From: Nitrospirota bacterium
GTDB taxonomy: Bacteria > Nitrospirota > 9FT-COMBO-42-15 > HDB-SIOI813
Reading direction: 5' to 3'
Assembly (NCBI GenBank): GCA_016212215.1
Contig: JACRGV010000020.1
Coordinates: forward strand, 1-50,600
Length of the DNA: 50,600 nt
The translations under genes and the position numbers were made by a program. Under the pieces are notes generated by a model. It was not told the origin of the DNA. It ran no database searches and saw only the letters and a list, made by a program, of their open reading frames with translations. Below, in pieces: positions 1-8,363 of the stretch (position 1 is its first letter; the number at the start of each line of letters is the position of its first letter).

Positions 1-7
1 TCCCGCT

Positions 8-60
8 GATTTTCATGGCCCTTTGTGAACCCTCTGTTCATGCGAGTTCATCCGAAAATC
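8..60. repeat. Covarying hairpin unit, copy A
   Basis: First of five copies of a 53-nt unit with outer arms GATTTTC and GAAAATC. The inner hairpin here is TGAAC (26-30) with GTTCA (36-40). The other copies keep the inner pairing with different bases, which indicates a selected structure. The left part of the larger element lies outside the window. Confidence 0.8.
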
Positions 61-152
61 ACCCCCCCATGCCCCCCCTTGAAAAAAGGGGGGGATTGCC
101 GTTGGCCATTGAGAACCTTTCCCCCCCTTAACAAGGGGGGGCTTGGGGGGGT
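61..152. repeat. Poly-C/poly-G hairpin cargo between units A and B
   Basis: Two C-run/G-run hairpins: a C7 run near 72-78 with a G7 run near 88-94, and a C7 run at 121-127 with a G7 run at 135-141. They lie exactly between two copies of the covarying unit. Similar poly-C hairpins occur at 23428-23471 and inside the riboswitch at 48665-48705. No gene is seen here. Confidence 0.6.
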
Positions 153-206
153 GATTTTCATCCTCATTTGTGAAACCTCCGTTTCATGACGGTTCATCCG
201 AAAATC
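153..206. repeat. Covarying hairpin unit, copy B
   Basis: Second copy of the 53-nt unit. The inner arms are TGAAAC (171-176) and GTTTCA (181-186), a compensated variant of copy A. It ends with GAAAATC at 200-206, directly followed by a GC-hairpin repeat. Confidence 0.8.
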
Positions 207-322
207 AACCCTATCCCCACCCTAACCCTCCCCTTGAAGGGGAGGGAATAAACTTAGCATTCTCTCCCTTGTTTCTAACGTCTTGCTTCTACCTTCTGAC
301 TTCTTGCTTCTGACTTCTGCTA
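207..322. repeat. GC-hairpin repeat plus heptamer tract
   Basis: 207-249 is a GC-hairpin repeat (CTCCCCTTGAAGGGGAG with a C-rich flank on the plus strand). 281-322 is a degenerate heptamer tract, CTTCTNN on the plus strand (AGAAGNN on the minus strand), containing TAA, TAG and TGA when read from the minus strand. It lies about 20 bases downstream of the stop codon of the lipoprotein gene ending at 340. Confidence 0.75.
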
Positions 323-339
323 CCCTCACCCCCCCCGCC

Positions 340-1845
340 TCACTCCCTCGCAAAAAACACATCCCCCGATGTATTTCTATAGTCCGTCCATATAACATAT
401 CCCTTTCCATCAATAACTGCGACGGATGGTTTTTCATGCCATGTTCCGAGGTCATCATTAACAATCCGGTTTGTTGTAAATGTTACACCATCACTACTTT
501 TTTTAGCAAAATAAATATCCTTTGTCCCATTCCTCTGGTCGTCCCAGACAATATATACGTAATTATTATCAGATGCAATAGAAGGATAAGCAGGCCCGCC
601 GATATAACCTGCGTTGCTGCTATCCGGTATAGAAAGGCGTTGGGTAATAGTATCACTTGCAACATCAATAATTGCAAGGTCAATATCATAGGAATTTGTT
701 ACCTCTTTCTCAAACGCAGGGGATGTTATTTCTGCCCTCTGCCAGGAAACATAAACCTTATTGCCATCAGGTGTAACGGCAACCGATGGAAACCTTGCTT
801 GAGAATCACTGCCTGTAATTGAATCAACCTGTTTAGGGATAGATGCTGTTGTATTTATAACCTTACTCATCAATATGTGCGTTTGTGAGGGAGTGGGAAA
901 TCCGGTAAGGTCCTCCCATACTAAATACGCTATGCCGTCAGAATCTACTGCAATTGAGGGGCGCCTACCGTTAACTGATATTTTCACCTGAGAAAAAGTC
1001 TGACCGGCATCAGTACTCCTTGCAAAATATATATCAGGATATTTATCAATATCAAGGGAGTTTTCCCTGTATTCCCATACAATACAAATTTCTCCTGAGT
1101 TACTGATTGCAATTGACGGAGAAGAGTCATAGTCAAGAGATCCGAAAATATCCTGATTAATCTTTTTTACAGCACTAAAACTATTACCGTTATAAATACT
1201 CATTAATATATCAGCATCACCTTCTCTATAATCCTCCCATACCGCATAAGCATTTCCGGAATTATATACGCCAATTGCCGGAGAATTCTGCTTAGCTGAA
1301 GAGGATTCGTCAATTGGAACAAGCTGAGGAAAAGTAACACCATTATCACTGCTTTTCGAAAACCATACATGTGAATTACCCAGAGAGTTATCAGCCCATA
1401 CAGTGTAAATATTTACGTTATTACCTGAGTCTTTGAATACTGCTATACCCTTCTGTCCTGATGAATAAGTGTCGGCTTTGTTTTTCCCCTCGGCATAATG
1501 TTTTGTAAGCCTTTTATTATTGTTAAAGGTTGTGAGAAATGCAGTTGCACTTCCTGTTGTCCCGGAGGAATCTGTTGCAGTAAGAACTACCTTTTCAGGT
1601 GCGGTAGAGGGGTCGGATGGCGCCTTATAACTACCGGAGGAATCAATTACACCCAATAAAGGTTCAGAATCGTTTTTTATACCCCATGTTACAGAAGTCC
1701 CTGACGGAGAAACAGAGAATTGTTCGGTAGCGTCCATTTTAACTACTGTTGATTCAGGTAAGACTGTAATTAATTTCTTGGAAGGTTCTTTGCTTGTACA
1801 GGCGGTGAGTATAAGTAACGCAAAAATTAGTGTTATATATTTCAA
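340..1845 (-). CDS. Secreted lipoprotein with Ig-like domain and BNR/sialidase-like propeller repeats
   Basis: The product is an exported lipoprotein of unknown function. I start it at the TTG at 1843-1845 because GGAG lies 8 bases upstream and because this gives a clean lipoprotein signal, MKYITLIFALLILTAC, with the lipobox Cys at residue 16. An upstream in-frame GTG at 1872 would start inside a GC-hairpin repeat and is unlikely. Residues about 20-110 look like a bacterial Ig-like domain. The rest holds at least five repeats of the type PSIAV...GxxYxVWxDxR...DIYFARSTDxGxTF, which is the pattern of BNR/sialidase-like beta-propellers. No catalytic sialidase residues can be assigned, so binding or a structural role is as likely as catalysis. 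It stands alone, with repeats on both sides. Confidence 0.85.
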   Translation of the reverse strand: MKYITLIFALLILTACTSKEPSKKLITVLPESTVVKMDATEQFSVSPSGTSVTWGIKNDSEPLLGVIDSSGSYKAPSDPSTAPEKVVLTATDSSGTTGSATAFLTTFNNNKRLTKHYAEGKNKADTYSSGQKGIAVFKDSGNNVNIYTVWADNSLGNSHVWFSKSSDNGVTFPQLVPIDESSSAKQNSPAIGVYNSGNAYAVWEDYREGDADILMSIYNGNSFSAVKKINQDIFGSLDYDSSPSIAISNSGEICIVWEYRENSLDIDKYPDIYFARSTDAGQTFSQVKISVNGRRPSIAVDSDGIAYLVWEDLTGFPTPSQTHILMSKVINTTASIPKQVDSITGSDSQARFPSVAVTPDGNKVYVSWQRAEITSPAFEKEVTNSYDIDLAIIDVASDTITQRLSIPDSSNAGYIGGPAYPSIASDNNYVYIVWDDQRNGTKDIYFAKKSSDGVTFTTNRIVNDDLGTWHEKPSVAVIDGKGYVIWTDYRNTSGDVFFARE

Positions 1846-1863
1846 TCGAAAATCTCCAAAGCT

Positions 1864-1965
1864 TACCCCCACCCTGACCCTCCCCCCTCAAGGGGGAGGG
1901 AATTCTTTTCTTTATTCTTACTTCTTACATCTAACTTCTTGCTTCTCGCACCTTCCTTCTACCCT
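1864..1965. repeat. GC-hairpin repeat and heptamer tract between two minus-strand genes
   Basis: 1864-1903 is a GC-hairpin copy (CCCCCCTCAAGGGGG core). 1910-1965 is a CTTCTNN/CTTACTT heptamer tract that overlaps the stop codon of the upstream hydrolase gene (1959-1961). In transcription order the sequence is gene stop, heptamers, hairpin, G-rich tail, start of the lipoprotein gene. Confidence 0.75.
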
Positions 1966-2843
1966 CTCCCCTTTATCTCCTCAACAAACTTTTCTATTGC
2001 AAATAAGGTTTCTTTTCTTGCCTCATAGAATCCCACATGCCCTACCCCGGCCAGCATTAATACCTCAGAATGGGCCGGCCTTGTTATCTGTTGAGGCATT
2101 TTATCATAAGGTATCAGCAGGTCATCTTTTCCAATAATAAACAGGACAGGGTAATCCGCTTTATCAAATATGTGCTGACGGTCTTTACGATCACGCATCC
2201 CTGCAAGAGCGGCAATCAATCCCTCTTTTGTGATATTTTTTGCGATTGCAAGTATCTTATCCACATCAACCTTTAATTTTTCAAGATTTGCTGCTGCAAA
2301 CATCTTAGGTATCATTCCTTCGACAAAGGCATCTTTGTCCTTTTTAATAACCTCAATCGCCCTGTCCCGGTCAATCTTTTTCTCCTCAGTATCAGCCATT
2401 GCAGAAGAGTGAAAAAGACAAAGGCCGTTTACCTTTTCAGGAAACATCTCTGCAAAGGCAAGTGCTGTGTACCCCCCCATGGAATGACCGGCAATAGTGC
2501 ATCTTTCCACGTTACATGCCTTCAAGACCTCATTAACACACTCTGCCTGCATTTCCATGGTGTTGGCAGGGGAATTACCCCATCCCCACCCTACCCCTCC
2601 CCTTGAAGGGGAGGGAATAGATTCAGCACCCTCTCCCTGAGGGAGAGGGAATTCTGGATCACCTGTACTCCCATGTCCTAATAGGTCAGGGGTAATTACA
2701 CGGTACTTGTGGGAAAGCTCTACAACAAATTCATCCCATATCTCCATGGATTCACAAAAACCATGAATGAGTACAAGCGGTTCCCCTTTTCCTATATCAC
2801 GATAGCGCACCATGAATTCTTTATAACGTATTTCTTTCAGCAT
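1959..2843 (-). CDS. Alpha/beta hydrolase with an in-frame repeat insertion
   Basis: A cytoplasmic alpha/beta-hydrolase-fold enzyme of unknown substrate, 294 residues from the ATG at 2841-2843. GGAGG lies 7 bases upstream, which favours this start over the longer reading frame to 2870. Visible family features: the oxyanion region VLIHGF (about 24-29), DLLGHG (about 53-58), the nucleophile elbow GHSMGG with Ser121, an acid in the GKDD segment and His in GVGHVGF near the C-terminus. Residues about 64-93 are not hydrolase sequence. They are encoded by two adjacent GC-hairpin repeats (2572-2654), inserted between the GHGSTGDP loop and the NTMEM helix. The frame stays open and the catalytic residues are all present, so the protein is probably functional with an extra loop. 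Related families include carboxylesterases and C-C hydrolases; the exact activity cannot be told. Confidence 0.9.
   Translation of the reverse strand: MLKEIRYKEFMVRYRDIGKGEPLVLIHGFCESMEIWDEFVVELSHKYRVITPDLLGHGSTGDPEFPLPQGEGAESIPSPSRGGVGWGWGNSPANTMEMQAECVNEVLKACNVERCTIAGHSMGGYTALAFAEMFPEKVNGLCLFHSSAMADTEEKKIDRDRAIEVIKKDKDAFVEGMIPKMFAAANLEKLKVDVDKILAIAKNITKEGLIAALAGMRDRKDRQHIFDKADYPVLFIIGKDDLLIPYDKMPQQITRPAHSEVLMLAGVGHVGFYEARKETLFAIEKFVEEIKGRG
2572..2654. repeat. Two GC-hairpin repeats inside a coding sequence
   Basis: 2577-2619 matches the intergenic GC-hairpin repeat (C-rich flank plus CTCCCCTTGAAGGGGAG) and 2628-2650 is the shorter CCCTCTCCCTGAGGGAG form. GGAATT occurs at both edges (2571-2576 and 2648-2653), possibly a duplicated target or simply part of the repeat. 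Together they are read in frame as about 28-30 extra residues of the hydrolase. Confidence 0.85.
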
Positions 2844-2967
2844 TGAATTGCCTCCGGTATTAACTAACAAATCGGTGAGATTATAGCATAGTTGTTATTT
2901 ATTTAAATGATTATTTGAGGAAATCTAATGAAATGAATAAGTCGCAGTTTTCCATCTTTGAAATCTA

Positions 2968-3009
2968 TTCACCATTCACTACTCACTATTCACTACTCAC
3001 TATTCACTG
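2968..3009. repeat. Heptamer tract (TTCACTA type)
   Basis: Alternating heptamers TTCACTA and CTCACTA on the plus strand, read as GTGAATA/GTGAGTA on the minus strand. It starts 4 bases after the stop codon of the deacylase gene (3013-3015). The unit contains TGA and TAG, and because 7 is not a multiple of 3 these stops fall in every frame. Confidence 0.8.
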
Positions 3010-3012
3010 TCT

Positions 3013-3483
3013 TTAATGATGTATCGCAAATTCCGCAATCATTGGATGCACAAGTCTTGCATAATCTTTATAAGATATCTCAACAGTTTCATAATGATTA
3101 CCGGCGTTAAAGAAGATGTGGTCATCGTCAGTCAGTGATCTGTCAACATAGGTATCAATATTATAGAGATTACCCATCGGCGGTTCAGCGCCTGCCTCAC
3201 AATCAGGGAACAACATCTTAAACTCTTCTTCTGAGGCCAGCATTAAATCTTTCTCATGCACAATCTCTTTCAGCCTGTTTATATCTACCATCCAGCTCGC
3301 CGGCAATACAGTCATAATAAACCGCTTGCTTGCCTTTACCATAACAACCTTTGCAAGCTCTTTCCCCGGAATATGCAGAGACGCTGCAATCTCCTGTGCA
3401 GTGAATGCCTCAGGGTGTTTATATGTTTTGAAAGACACCCTGTTGTTTATTAACATATTCTCCATCCTTTCAACCATTGCCAT
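3013..3483 (-). CDS. YbaK/ProX-type aminoacyl-tRNA deacylase domain protein
   Basis: A single-domain member of the YbaK/aminoacyl-tRNA-synthetase-associated domain family, 156 residues. Family members hydrolyse wrongly charged aminoacyl-tRNAs in the cytoplasm. The start at ATG 3481-3483 is chosen because AGGGGGTGAG precedes it; the longer frame to 3546 has no good ribosome site and runs into a likely promoter. The segments HPEAFTAQEIAASLH (family helix), KELAKVVMVKA with the conserved lysine, LPASWMVDINRLK and the PPMGN loop follow the family plan. The substrate tRNA cannot be assigned. It is transcribed away from the ABC-F gene, and a TTGACT-N17-TAAGTT promoter fits upstream. Confidence 0.9.
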   Translation of the reverse strand: MAMVERMENMLINNRVSFKTYKHPEAFTAQEIAASLHIPGKELAKVVMVKASKRFIMTVLPASWMVDINRLKEIVHEKDLMLASEEEFKMLFPDCEAGAEPPMGNLYNIDTYVDRSLTDDDHIFFNAGNHYETVEISYKDYARLVHPMIAEFAIHH

Positions 3484-3517
3484 CTTACTCACCCCCTTTC
3501 TGCTGCTTTCGTCTACT

Positions 3518-3546
3518 AACTTAACGCCCACAAAAATCAAAGTCAA
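3518..3546 (-). promoter_or_regulatory. Putative sigma-70 promoter for the YbaK-type gene
   Basis: On the minus strand, TTGACT (3541-3546), a 17-base spacer and TAAGTT (3518-3523). It lies about 35 bases upstream of the chosen start and supports the shorter start. Confidence 0.45.
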
Positions 3547-3632
3547 GAAGGATAAATTTCAGACAATATTGAACTTTACCATCCATTAAAAATTTAAATC
3601 CGAAACCTTAATCTATGCTATACTAACCCACT

Positions 3633-5603
3633 ATGATTTCTATACAACAAATATCAAAACGATTTGGGGGGCGCGTACTTTTTAAAGATGCTTCCCTCCG
3701 TATAGGTCTTGAAGACCGTATTGCACTGGTCGGGCCTAATGGTGCTGGAAAGACTACCCTCCTTGAGATGATTGCCGGAGGTGTGTCTCCTGACACCGGG
3801 ACAATTACAATCAATAAGAAGGCGGCAATAGGATACCTGAAACAGGATCTGGAGGCACATCAGGGGAAAACAGTTCTTGAAGAGGTGCTGGCAGGTGGGG
3901 CCGAGGAGTCAATCCTTGAGCATCATCTGCGTTTATTAGAAGAAGAGATAGCCTCAGCCCCGCCTGAGACCGCAAATGACCTTCTGACCCATTACGGTGA
4001 ACTCCAGTCGAGGTATGAACAACTGGGCGGGTATTCACGTGAGTCGCGGGCAAGGGAGATTATGTTCGGGCTTGGATTCAAAGAAAGGCATCTTGCTCAA
4101 CCAATGGAAGAGTTGTCCGGAGGCTGGAGGATGCGTGCTACACTCTCGCGGCTACTGCTTTCAGGGCCGGATATACTGTTGCTTGATGAACCGACCAACC
4201 ACCTTGACCTTGCTTCAGTTATATGGCTTGAGGAGTTTCTGTCACAATATACAGGTGCGATCCTTTTAATCTCCCATGACCGTAATTTTATGAATCGCAT
4301 TGTCACCAGGATTGTAGAAGTAGAGCGTCAGGACCTTATATCTTACACAGGTAATTATGATAAGTTTGTAACCTCAAAGGCTGAGGCACAGCTAATACTG
4401 GAAGCCACTGCCAAAAATCAACAGAAAAAGATTGAAGATACACAATCATTTATTGATCGTTTCAGGTATAAGGCGAGCAAGTCACGCCAGGTTCAGAGCC
4501 GTATTAAGATGATAGATAAGATGGACAAGGTAGAATTAGCACCGCAGAGGAAACAGGTAAAATTCTCCTTTCCGCCTCCTCCACGCAGCGGTGAAGTCGT
4601 CATCAGCCTTATTAATGTAGACAAGTCGTATGACAACAACCCGGTTTACAAGGGACTTAATATTGAGCTTAAACGCGGGGATCGTGTTGCATTGACCGGC
4701 CAGAACGGTGCAGGAAAATCCACACTGCTTAAACTGCTTGCCGGTGTCCTTCCATTTGAAAAAGGGGAACGCAAACCGGGGCATAACGTGACAACGGCCT
4801 ATTATGCACAGCATCAGTTGGAACTGCTTAATCCCAAGAATACAATCCTTGAAGAGATTACTTTATCAGCGCCATTGGAGGAACAATCATTTCTACGTTC
4901 CATCCTCGGACGCTTCCTTTTTTCAGGGGATGATGTTAAGAAAAAGATTGCCGTACTATCAGGTGGCGAGAAGAGCCGTCTTGCACTTGCAAAGATGCTT
5001 ATACGTCCTGCAAACTTCCTTCTGCTGGATGAACCGACAAACCATCTCGACATACCGTCACGTGATGTGCTTGAGGATGCACTTAAAGACTTCCCCGGTA
5101 CGATCTGCTTTATCACACATGACCGCCATTTCATAAGGTCAGTAGCCAATAAGATTATTGATGTGAAGGATGGAACTGTTATTCAATACCTTGGCGACTA
5201 TGACTATTTTCTTTACAAAACACAGGTTCTTGATGCAGCAAATTCTACTGTTGCCGTACAGGGGAAAAAAGATTCAGCACCATCTACGGCAGTAATGGAA
5301 AATCCGGTCAAACCGGCAGTTGTTAAAGTTAGGAAAACCGCAGAACAGAAAAGGATGGAGGCAGAGGAACGAAACCGCCTTCACAGACAATCAGGCAATG
5401 TAAAGAAGAGATTACCACAGATAGAAAAGGAAATATCCGAAACAGAGGATTCCCTGAAAAAGTTAACAGAGATACTCGCAGACCCTGAACTCTACAAAGA
5501 CAAAGACCGCTTCTTCGATACCATGGAAACACATAAAAAGTTAAAAATGAGAATGGAAGAATTAATGCAGGAGTGGGAGAAGATGGCGGTGACAACTGAA
5601 TAA
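3633..5603 (+). CDS. ABC-F family ATPase (Uup/YdiF-like)
   Basis: A soluble duplicated ABC ATPase without membrane segments, 656 residues. ABC-F proteins bind the ribosomal E site or act in ribosome assembly or antibiotic protection. The first nucleotide-binding domain has Walker [10 protein letters not shown] (34-42), signature LSGGWRMRA and Walker [12 protein letters not shown]. The second has [19 protein letters not shown] and [11 protein letters not shown]. The linker between them (about 250-320) is the P-site tRNA-interaction region. A charged C-terminal coiled coil (about 565-650) with [18 protein letters not shown] is typical of the Uup-like branch. It is a monocistronic plus-strand gene, divergent from the YbaK-type gene. 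The stop TAA is followed immediately by a repeat at 5604. Which ABC-F subfamily it belongs to is less certain than the family. Confidence 0.95.
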   Translation: MISIQQISKRFGGRVLFKDASLRIGLEDRIALVGPNGAGKTTLLEMIAGGVSPDTGTITINKKAAIGYLKQDLEAHQGKTVLEEVLAGGAEESILEHHLRLLEEEIASAPPETANDLLTHYGELQSRYEQLGGYSRESRAREIMFGLGFKERHLAQPMEELSGGWRMRATLSRLLLSGPDILLLDEPTNHLDLASVIWLEEFLSQYTGAILLISHDRNFMNRIVTRIVEVERQDLISYTGNYDKFVTSKAEAQLILEATAKNQQKKIEDTQSFIDRFRYKASKSRQVQSRIKMIDKMDKVELAPQRKQVKFSFPPPPRSGEVVISLINVDKSYDNNPVYKGLNIELKRGDRVALTGQNGAGKSTLLKLLAGVLPFEKGERKPGHNVTTAYYAQHQLELLNPKNTILEEITLSAPLEEQSFLRSILGRFLFSGDDVKKKIAVLSGGEKSRLALAKMLIRPANFLLLDEPTNHLDIPSRDVLEDALKDFPGTICFITHDRHFIRSVANKIIDVKDGTVIQYLGDYDYFLYKTQVLDAANSTVAVQGKKDSAPSTAVMENPVKPAVVKVRKTAEQKRMEAEERNRLHRQSGNVKKRLPQIEKEISETEDSLKKLTEILADPELYKDKDRFFDTMETHKKLKMRMEELMQEWEKMAVTTE

Positions 5604-5689
5604 GGTTCATCCGAAAATCTCCTCCGGCGGGACAAGAAAACCCCGCCTATCCATTTCTACGAGGATAGGCGGGACTTTCTTGTCCCGCT
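5604..5689. repeat. Long-stem hairpin element, copy 1
   Basis: Begins with a half unit GGTTCATCCGAAAATC (5604-5619), directly after the ABC-F stop codon. It continues with a nearly perfect long hairpin whose arms contain GGGACAAGAAA and CCCCGCCTATCC on one side, GGATAGGCGGG and TTTCTTGTCCCG on the other, around the loop ATTTCTACGA. The same hairpin recurs at 18845-18930. It has no coding capacity and looks like a non-autonomous miniature element. Confidence 0.8.
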
Positions 5690-5741
5690 GATTTTCATGT
5701 CCCTTTGTGAACCCTTGTTCATGTGAGTTTATCCGAAAATA
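5690..5741. repeat. Covarying hairpin unit, copy C
   Basis: Starts GATTTTCAT at 5690; inner arms TGAAC (5708-5712) and GTTCA (5717-5721); ends CCGAAAAT near 5740. It abuts the long-stem hairpin directly. Confidence 0.8.
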
Positions 5742-5760
5742 CCCTAACGGGTTATCATGG

Positions 5761-5810
5761 TTCGACAAGCTCACCATGACACCAGATTGTGTCACCCTGA
5801 GCTTGTCGAA
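5761..5810. repeat. 50-bp nested palindrome (TTCGACAAGCTCA type)
   Basis: Outer arms TTCGACAAGCTCA (5761-5773) and TGAGCTTGTCGAA (5798-5810); inner arms TGACAC and GTGTCA. The TTCGACAAGCTCA motif is, to my knowledge, a widespread dispersed palindrome in bacterial genomes. It sits in the convergent gap between the ABC-F gene and panB, 7 bases from the panB stop codon, and may act as a terminator structure. Confidence 0.75.
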
Positions 5811-5817
5811 GGGTTCA

Positions 5818-6621
5818 TCAGTGATAGCTCTCATTATCACCCGGAAAGCGGCCGCTTTCTACATCTTCTTTAAACCTTTTTACAGATTCTATGCATGTAC
5901 TTCTGAGGTCTGCGTATTTGCGTACAAATTTGGGCATCGGATGATGGAGGAGGCCAAGGAGGTCGTAGAGTACCAGCACTTGTCCATCGCAATTAACTCC
6001 GGCACCAATCCCGATTGTTGGAATTGAGACTGAATCGGTTATCCTCTTTGCAAGTCCTTCAGGTACCCCTTCAATAACTATGGCAAAGGCCCCTGCTTCT
6101 TCAAGTAATATTGCATCATTAAGGATGCTCTCTGCCTGTGCATCTTCCTTTCCCTGCACCTTGTAGCCGCCCATCTGATGATATGTCTGTGGCAACATTC
6201 CTACATGTCCCATTACAGGGATCCCTGCGGTTATAATTGCCTTGATTTTATCTATAACATTTATTCCGCCCTCTGCCTTAACCGCTGCTGCACCGCCCTC
6301 TTTGAGAAAACGCCCGGCATTATATACAGCATCACTCACATGGGTCTGGTATGAAAGAAACGGCATGTCTCCGACTACAAGGGCATTCTTTATTCCCCTC
6401 TTTACCATCTTTGTATGGTATATCATTTCATCCATGGTAACAGGTATGGTTGTTGGGTGTCCCTGTACCACTGTGCCGAGTGAATCACCGACAAGGACTA
6501 TATCAATACCCGCCTCATCAACAATACCGGCAAAGAGATAATCATAAGCAGTCAACATGGTTATCTTTTTTCCTGTGGATTTGCGTTTAATTATGTCGGG
6601 AATTGTAATTGGCGTCATCAT
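5818..6621 (-). CDS. panB: 3-methyl-2-oxobutanoate hydroxymethyltransferase
   Basis: PanB transfers a hydroxymethyl group from 5,10-methylene-tetrahydrofolate to 2-oxoisovalerate, giving ketopantoate, the first committed step towards pantothenate and CoA; it is cytoplasmic and Mg-dependent. The 267-residue product has the normal family length. Visible segments: KITMLTAYDYLFA at the N-terminus, VGDSLGTVVQGH with metal-binding Asp, the TIPVTMDEMIYHTKMV helix, VKAEGG, VIEGVP with the catalytic Glu, and the C-terminal PTIGIGAG. It starts at the first of two ATGs. The only purine-rich sequence before it is the G-rich tail of a GC-hairpin repeat (6627-6669). It follows folD, whose product uses the same folate cofactor. 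Confidence 0.97.
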   Translation of the reverse strand: MMTPITIPDIIKRKSTGKKITMLTAYDYLFAGIVDEAGIDIVLVGDSLGTVVQGHPTTIPVTMDEMIYHTKMVKRGIKNALVVGDMPFLSYQTHVSDAVYNAGRFLKEGGAAAVKAEGGINVIDKIKAIITAGIPVMGHVGMLPQTYHQMGGYKVQGKEDAQAESILNDAILLEEAGAFAIVIEGVPEGLAKRITDSVSIPTIGIGAGVNCDGQVLVLYDLLGLLHHPMPKFVRKYADLRSTCIESVKRFKEDVESGRFPGDNESYH

Positions 6622-6626
6622 GGAAT

Positions 6627-6745
6627 AACCCCATCCCCACCCTTCCCCTCCCCTTGAAGGGGAGGGGAAGTAAGGACATATAATTTCTAACCTCTTTCCT
6701 CTTGCTTCTAACTTCTTGCTTCTAACTTCTGCTTACTGTTTACTA
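6627..6745. repeat. Composite repeat: GC hairpin and heptamer tract between folD and panB
   Basis: 6627-6669 is a full GC-hairpin copy whose G-rich side ends 6 bases before the panB start. 6689-6745 is a heptamer tract (CTTCTAA, CTTCTTG, CTTCTGC, TTACTGT on the plus strand) that overlaps the 3' end of folD and supplies its stop codon TAG at 6708-6710. Confidence 0.8.
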
Positions 6746-7583
6746 ACTTCGCTGCCTTAACAGTATTAAAAAGCAGCATAGCTATGGTCATCGGCCCTAC
6801 ACCGCCTGGAACAGGTGTAATCCAATCTGCCCTCTTTGATGCAGACTCAAAATCTACGTCACCGGCAAGTTTGCCGCTTTCCAGTCTGTTGATACCGACA
6901 TCTATAACTACGGCACCATCTTTTATCATGTCTCCGGTAATCATGCCGGGCCTGCCTGCTGCTGCTATAATGATGTCTGCCATACTGCATATTTCCCGCA
7001 TATTGGCTGTCCTTGTATGGCACACTGCAATAGTGGCATTCTTATTGAGAAGCATAATTGCAACCGGTTTTCCGACTATATTACTGCGTCCGACTATAAC
7101 TGCAAATTTACCTCCAACAGGTATGTTGTAATGTTCAAGTAATTTTATAATCCCGAAAGGGGTACACGGGACAAGCCCTTCCTGTCCAGTAAAGAGTCTT
7201 CCCATATTTATCTCATGAAAACCGTCTACATCTTTTTCAGGAGAAATTGCTTTAAGAATTTTATCTTTATTTATATGATTTGGAAGGGGTAATTGTACAA
7301 GTATACCGTTGATTTTACTATCCATGTTCAAGCGGTCTATCAGCTTCAGAAGCTCAGATTCTTCGGTATCTGCAGGAAGCCTGTGCTCCTCTGAATATAT
7401 CCCTGTAGACCTGCATGCCTCCCCTTTATTTTTAACATATATCATTGATGCCGGATTCTCACCGACAAGAACAACTGCAAGACCCGGTTCAATACCATCC
7501 TTTTTAAGGGCATCAACCTCTGCCTTCAATCCCTCTCTTATAGTTTTTGCTACAACCTTCCCATCAATAATCTTAGCCGTCAT
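6708..7583 (-). CDS. folD: Bifunctional methylene-THF dehydrogenase / methenyl-THF cyclohydrolase
   Basis: FolD interconverts 5,10-methylene-, methenyl- and 10-formyl-tetrahydrofolate with NADP in the cytosol. From the ATG at 7581-7583 it has 291 residues; AGAGAGGG precedes this ATG, and the eight upstream in-frame residues read poorly. Signatures: YVKNKGEACRSTGI with the catalytic Tyr and Lys, GILVQLPLP, SPEKDVDGFHEIN, PCTPFGIIKLL, VGRSNIVGKP in the Rossmann domain and the C-terminal TPVPGGVGPMTIAMLL. The last ten residues, NSKQKLEARS, are encoded by a heptamer repeat tract and do not belong to the family; the tract also supplies the stop codon. Together with panB, fthC and metF it forms the one-carbon gene set of this window. 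Confidence 0.97.
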   Translation of the reverse strand: MTAKIIDGKVVAKTIREGLKAEVDALKKDGIEPGLAVVLVGENPASMIYVKNKGEACRSTGIYSEEHRLPADTEESELLKLIDRLNMDSKINGILVQLPLPNHINKDKILKAISPEKDVDGFHEINMGRLFTGQEGLVPCTPFGIIKLLEHYNIPVGGKFAVIVGRSNIVGKPVAIMLLNKNATIAVCHTRTANMREICSMADIIIAAAGRPGMITGDMIKDGAVVIDVGINRLESGKLAGDVDFESASKRADWITPVPGGVGPMTIAMLLFNTVKAAKLVNSKQKLEARS

Positions 7584-7621
7584 AATACCCTCTCTTTTTT
7601 CAGTCAAAAGCCTCCATAGCT

Positions 7622-7795
7622 CACCCTCCCCCTAACCCCCTCCCGTCAAGGGAGGGGAATAAACGTTAACGCCCTCCCCCCTCAAGGGGGATGGAATTAA
7701 AGGGAGGATGGCCGCCATTCACAATTCACTATCTTGCCTCTTACTTCTTGCCTCTTACTTCTTACATCTTACTTCTTGCCTCTAACTTCTACAAT
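7622..7795. repeat. Composite repeat between fthC and folD
   Basis: Two GC hairpins (7622-7661 and 7672-7697) followed on the plus strand by a heptamer tract (7734-7795; TACTTCT, TGCCTCT, TACATCT). The tract overlaps the last codons and the stop of fthC (7769-7771). No gene lies between 7608 and 7768. Confidence 0.8.
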
Positions 7796-8359
7796 ACGTT
7801 CCTCTGTAACAATCTTATCCATCTTTACATCATGACTACCCACCGGTATATACTCAACAATTTGCAACTCATAAGCCAATGCTACAAGTAATGGACGGTG
7901 TTCTTCATTTTCAAGCAGTTTATCATAATAACCAGCCCCATAACCAAGCCTGTGTCCATTCAAATCAAACGCAACACCCGGCAATATCATCAACTGTATT
8001 TCATGAACCGGAACCTCTCTGTGAAAATCCGGCAATGGTTCATATATACCATGCGAGGTTATACTTAATTCCATCTCATAGTCAAGCAGTTTTGATAAAA
8101 AGATGCGGTGATGCTTTTTATCTATAACAGGAACCACGACATCTTTTCCTGAAGTCATTGCCATTCTGACAGCCTCTTCTGTAATAACCTCACTCTTAGT
8201 ATTTATATAAAAATGGACAACCTTTGCCTCCTTGAATTCACTAAGACCAAATAGCCGCTCACAAATTTCCCTGCTCTTTTCAATCCTGTCATTTAATGAC
8301 AGGCTATTGCGTTTTCTTAGTATTTCGTGCCTTATTTCCTTTTTTTTAGCTATTATCAT
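7769..8359 (-). CDS. fthC: 5-formyltetrahydrofolate cyclo-ligase
   Basis: This cytosolic enzyme uses ATP to turn 5-formyl-THF (a storage or inhibitory form) into 5,10-methenyl-THF, feeding FolD. At 196 residues it is of normal length. The N-terminal KKEIRHEILRKRNSL pattern, the middle VHFYINTKSEV segment, the MILPGVAFD strand and the diagnostic loop HRLGYGAGYYDKLL are all present. It starts with ATG at 8357-8359; no strong ribosome site is visible. The final residues VRGKK come from a heptamer tract that also gives the TAA stop. It lies between recN and folD on the same strand. Confidence 0.96.
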   Translation of the reverse strand: MIIAKKKEIRHEILRKRNSLSLNDRIEKSREICERLFGLSEFKEAKVVHFYINTKSEVITEEAVRMAMTSGKDVVVPVIDKKHHRIFLSKLLDYEMELSITSHGIYEPLPDFHREVPVHEIQLMILPGVAFDLNGHRLGYGAGYYDKLLENEEHRPLLVALAYELQIVEYIPVGSHDVKMDKIVTEERIVEVRGKK

Positions 8360-8363
8360 TAAG

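Noticed and set aside
283-822. 179-residue plus-strand open frame
   Set aside because: It is antisense to the propeller lipoprotein gene and partly translates repeats; codon pattern and domains support the minus strand.
1778-2137. Open frame reading PTLTLPPQGGG
   Set aside because: It is the translation of a GC-hairpin repeat; such peptides recur at every copy and are not genes.
2968-3009. CRISPR array
   Set aside because: The period is 7 bases with no spacers, so it is a tandem repeat. No cas genes or 25-40-base direct repeats are present anywhere in the window.
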